Shown: in pieces, positions 61,891-64,000 of the stretch | Numbering within the stretch: position 1 is the first letter of the stretch | How the letters are laid out: every line of letters starts with the position of its first letter | DNA from: Candidatus Gastranaerophilales bacterium | GTDB lineage: Bacteria; Cyanobacteriota; Vampirovibrionia; Gastranaerophilales; Gastranaerophilaceae | DNA: 64,000 nucleotides | Direction of reading: 5' to 3' | NCBI GenBank assembly: GCA_947624645.1 | Contig: CANQLG010000005.1 | Location: 28,104-92,103, forward strand | Translations under genes and position numbers: made by a program | The notes under the pieces: model-generated | The model's database searches: none | The model's input: the letters and a program-made list of their open reading frames with translations, nothing else | What the model was told of the DNA's origin: nothing

Positions 61891-62496
61891 ATGAACGTTT
61901 CTTCAATTAATTGTACACCTATAAAACCTCAAGTTGCTTTTGGTATGGCAACTGAAGAAAATTACAGAAATGCATTAGAATCAGCAAAACAAATGAATGA
62001 TACTTTTGTTGAATCAAATGATATAAAAACACCTCTTCAAACTGTTGCAGCTGTTGGGTTTGCAGGATTACAAACATTTATAAAAGGTGCTGCTACTTTT
62101 GCATTAGTTGATAAAATAACAAAAGGTAATGTTAGTAAATTTATAAAGAATACAGGAAAATCAACAGTTAAAGTTCTTAATAATGTCAGCAATTCTCTTA
62201 AAGGTGGGGCTTCAAACAAGGCTAGAACTCTTATCGCCGCAGGCTCTGATAAAATAGCATCGGCTATTAAAACAGTCGGTAAAAATGTTAAATTACCGGT
62301 CTTGGCTGGTGTAGCTGCAATGGCAGCTTTGGTTCCCGTTATTTGTTCTCGTGATAATAACGAAGATGGTGTAAAAGATATTGCTCAAAAATCTCAAAGT
62401 GCTTATAAAGCAGCCGACAAAAAGATGAATAAATTAGTTGATGATACATCTACTATTACAAAATTAGCTATTGAATTGGCTCAAATATTTTCATAG
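61891..62496 (+). CDS. Membrane protein with N-terminal FKG/FGM-like motif, unknown function
   Basis: 201 residues with AAGGAAGG ten bases before the start. The N-terminus MNVSSINCTPIKPQVAFGMA fits the short 'VAFG/VSFK' motif seen in other proteins here. Two hydrophobic stretches (near 51-70, AAVGFAGLQTFIKGAATFAL; near 132-149, LPVLAGVAAMAALVPVI) enclose a Lys-rich segment (SNKARTLIAAGSDKIAS). The tail is a charged helix. It resembles the proteins at 39136 and 42541. No family is recognised. Confidence 0.7.
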   Translation: MNVSSINCTPIKPQVAFGMATEENYRNALESAKQMNDTFVESNDIKTPLQTVAAVGFAGLQTFIKGAATFALVDKITKGNVSKFIKNTGKSTVKVLNNVSNSLKGGASNKARTLIAAGSDKIASAIKTVGKNVKLPVLAGVAAMAALVPVICSRDNNEDGVKDIAQKSQSAYKAADKKMNKLVDDTSTITKLAIELAQIFS

Positions 62497-62516
62497 GTAT
62501 ATATATATTATTTAAT

Positions 62517-62555
62517 AAAAAAACGAACTACTTTAAAAAATAGTTCGTTTTTTTT
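62517..62555 (+). terminator. Terminator of the 61891 gene, overlapping the folP promoter
   Basis: AACGAACTA with TAGTTCGTT in a 9-bp stem, loop of 10 nt, then T8. The folP -10 box lies directly after it. Confidence 0.85.
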
Positions 62556-62560
62556 ATAAT
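62532..62560 (+). promoter_or_regulatory. Promoter giving a leaderless start for folP
   Basis: TTTAAA at -35, 17 nt and a perfect TATAAT at 62555-62560, then 6 nt to the ATG at 62567. It overlaps the terminator stem of the preceding gene. Confidence 0.55.
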
Positions 62561-62566
62561 TATTTT

Positions 62567-63736
62567 ATGGATGAAATAATTATAAAATATGCAGATAGTG
62601 ATACATATAAAGAGCTTGTTTCAGTCGGATTTGACAGGGCGTATATAGAAACGGCAAAAAATAAGTATAAGGGAAATGCATATAAAATTTTTAACTTAAA
62701 ACCGTATGAAGCTAACATATTAAAACAATCTTGCCTATCTTTAGGATTTGATTGTGCAGTACACAGAGGGACAGTTATGTGTAGATGTGAATATACAAAT
62801 GCAGTTATTTTTGCATCTAAAGCCCAAGTATTAAAACTAATTGAAAATCTTAAATTACAACCTTTTAATTTAAAAAACCTTGCGTTTGAATTAGATAGGA
62901 TTATAAATAATAATCTTGATAAGTTATATATAAAAAATCATGTTCTTGATTGGTCAAGGACATATATTGCAGGGATATTAAATGTTACCCCTGATTCATT
63001 TTCTGATGGGGGATGCTATAACACTTTAGATTTAGCTGTATCACAAGCGGAAAAATTAATTCAAGATGGTGCGGATATAATTGATATCGGTGGTGAAAGT
63101 ACTAATCCGAATTCTGCTCAGGTAGATATAGATGAAGAGATAAACAGAGTTATTCCTGTTATAAAACAATTACGTGCGAATGGTTTTGATAATATTATAA
63201 GTGTTGATACAAGAAATTATAAAACCGCTAAAACGGCTATTGAAGCAGGTGCAAATATAATAAATGATGTTTCGGGTTTTGAATATGACAAAGATTTGTT
63301 TAATTTTGTTTGTCATAACAATATTCCATGTATTGTTATGCATTCGGATACGGTGCCGGCTCATAGTGTAGATTTTACTTCGGATGATATTGTTGAACAA
63401 GTTTATATTTCTTTAAATGAAAAAATAAATAAAATGCTTGATTCGGGCATACAAAGAGAAAGTATTATTGCTGATGTCGGAATAGGATTTGGAAAATCTC
63501 CTGAAAGCTGTTATACACTATTAAAACGTCATAATGAATTTTCATCGTTAGGAGTTCCTATGATGCTTGGAATTTCAAGAAAATCTTTTATAAATAAAGA
63601 GCTTGAGATGAATAATGAAGAAAAAGATACAATAACTGCTTTATATTCCGCAATGGCAAAAGGGGTAAACATACATAGGGTTCATAATGTTGCTCTTACA
63701 AAAAAATATTTAGATTTTGCGCAAAAAATACAGTGA
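62567..63736 (+). CDS. folP: Dihydropteroate synthase with N-terminal extension
   Basis: 389 residues. The DHPS core starts near residue 130: GILNVTPDSFSDGGCYNTL, then IDIGGESTNPNSAQVDIDEE, ISVDTRN, GANIINDVSGFEY and IADVGIGFGKSPE. It joins pterin pyrophosphate with p-aminobenzoate in folate synthesis. The typical enzyme is about 280 residues, so residues 1-125 are an extension, also known from some archaeal and gut-bacterial FolP proteins. The extension is of unknown role. The end of the gene touches the repeat array. Confidence 0.92.
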   Translation: MDEIIIKYADSDTYKELVSVGFDRAYIETAKNKYKGNAYKIFNLKPYEANILKQSCLSLGFDCAVHRGTVMCRCEYTNAVIFASKAQVLKLIENLKLQPFNLKNLAFELDRIINNNLDKLYIKNHVLDWSRTYIAGILNVTPDSFSDGGCYNTLDLAVSQAEKLIQDGADIIDIGGESTNPNSAQVDIDEEINRVIPVIKQLRANGFDNIISVDTRNYKTAKTAIEAGANIINDVSGFEYDKDLFNFVCHNNIPCIVMHSDTVPAHSVDFTSDDIVEQVYISLNEKINKMLDSGIQRESIIADVGIGFGKSPESCYTLLKRHNEFSSLGVPMMLGISRKSFINKELEMNNEEKDTITALYSAMAKGVNIHRVHNVALTKKYLDFAQKIQ

Positions 63737-63770
63737 AAGTCTTTTTGGTTTTTTTTCTTAAGAAAAAAAA

Positions 63771-63925
63771 ACTGTCGTAGGCGGGACTTTGCTAAGACCG
63801 TAGGCGAGTATATGAAATACGAGCCGTACGGGAAAGTATGCGAAGCTGAACCCTATTGTTTGCGAATATTTTTGAGCAAACAATACGGTGAAAGTCCCAA
63901 GATGAAATTATTCTTTAGAAAAGAA
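63771..63925 (+). ncRNA. Structured RNA candidate, full unit (HEARO/omega-RNA-like?)
   Basis: The unit folds strongly on the + strand. GGGACTTT (63783-63790) pairs exactly with AAAGTCCC (63891-63898) as a closing stem. CCGTA-GGC-GA-GTAT with ATAC-GA-GCC-(G)-TACGG (63798-63831) makes a hairpin with tandem GA mismatches. TATTGTTTGC (63854-63863) pairs with GCAAACAATA (63876-63885). Phrases like TACGGGAAAGTATGCGAAGC and GTGAAAGTCCC remind me of HEARO (omega-RNA of IscB), but this is memory, not a search. No reading frame is evident. Group II intron fragments or another RNA remain possible. Confidence 0.5.
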
Positions 63926-64000
63926 ACTGTCGTAGGCGGGACTTTGCTAAGACCGTAGGCGAGTATATGAAATACGAGCCGTACGGGAAAGTATGCGAAG
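63926..64000 (+). ncRNA. Structured RNA candidate, second unit (cut by the edge)
   Basis: 75 bases identical to the first 75 of the unit at 63771. The GA-mismatch hairpin is complete; the closing stem partner would lie beyond the window. Confidence 0.5.

Larger units (their letters stand above)
63733..64000. repeat. Tandem repeat array, about 155-bp unit, running off the right edge
   Basis: One full unit (63771-63925) and the first 75 bases of another (63926-64000) are seen; these 75 agree exactly. Just before the first full unit, AATACAGTGAAAGTC at the folP stop resembles the unit's own end AATACGGTGAAAGTC (63882-63896), so a partial unit probably fused to folP. GC is higher than the surrounding DNA. 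Confidence 0.85.

Noticed and set aside
63771..64000. Group II intron or CRISPR-like repeat
   Set aside because: The unit lacks the intron 5' GTGYG start, has no domain V hairpin, and its 155-bp spacing is too long for a CRISPR repeat-spacer unit. No reverse transcriptase or cas gene is seen, so neither is supported.

Overview
The window is AT-rich chromosomal DNA from a diderm bacterium. It carries an LPS and outer-membrane gene set: a BamA/Omp85 porin, a LptF/LptG-type permease, a Kdo transferase (waaA) and a heptosyltransferase-like GT9 enzyme. Several small protein families here (the 'MGYALFAxRK' proteins, short hairpin membrane proteins, proteins with an N-terminal 'FKG'-like motif), a HEAT-repeat protein and the low GC suggest the non-photosynthetic gut cyanobacterial lineage (Gastranaerophilales, Vampirovibrionia/Melainabacteria). 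That placement is an inference from overall impression, not a proof. No prophage or CRISPR array was seen.

Layout. 1-688: 5' part of a secreted SH3-like protein, running off the left edge. 0.8-7.3 kb, + strand: fixC-fixX, an internally duplicated small protein, recJ, a radical SAM protein, a YvlD-type membrane protein and an aquaporin. 7.3-9.8 kb: leuS. 9.9-15.7 kb: a cell-surface glycan region with a GT-C membrane glycosyltransferase, two paralogous membrane-anchored SGNH proteins, a WG-like repeat protein and an intact GT9 gene, plus two decayed fragments of GT9 genes that show an old tandem array. 15.7-20.5 kb: small conserved proteins, tRNA-Arg(CCG), lineage-specific membrane proteins, RNase P RNA and a matrixin-like protease. 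20.6-25.3 kb: alr, a CcdA/thioredoxin pair with an unreported 56-residue gene upstream, a divergent radical SAM enzyme and the first MGYALF protein. 25.4-28.7 kb: bamA-tsaE-tsaB-zinc ribbon operon. 28.7-34.7 kb: HU, a secreted GH13 enzyme, pheS, a HEAT protein, queC, a DUF366 protein and a SPOR protein. 34.8-39.6 kb: the second MGYALF protein, LptF/G, an orphan sugar-binding protein, ferritin, a flavin reductase and a hairpin membrane protein. 39.6-47.3 kb: serA with a class V aminotransferase, then pgm/pmm-sppA-Yip1-repeat protein. 47.3-51.7 kb: an orphan sugar permease, a repeat-bearing intergenic region, pth, an HTH regulator, a phosphoesterase and a MshEN-like protein. 51.8-57.8 kb: tRNA-Arg(TCT), a Dol-P-Man synthase-like GT2, the operon ribF-ribH-cupin-DegT and a GH13 branching-type enzyme. 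57.8-63.7 kb: secA-waaA, a hairpin membrane protein and folP. 63.7-64 kb: a tandem array of a highly structured RNA-like repeat running off the right edge.

Most interesting signals. (1) The right-edge array has 155-bp units, with 75/75 identical bases between copies and several compensating stems. It resembles, from memory, HEARO/omega-RNA elements associated with IscB-type nucleases. (2) About seven operon-leading genes show a -10 box almost exactly 6 nt before the start codon and no Shine-Dalgarno, suggesting leaderless transcription as a routine mode. (3) The MGYALF family has conserved termini around a free middle, and two operons share a near-identical 29-bp upstream element. (4) The GT9/SGNH array is decaying. 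(5) A radical SAM gene sits divergent from a Cys-containing 56-residue gene and a CcdA/thioredoxin pair.

All calls come from reading the sequence by eye. No database search was run.
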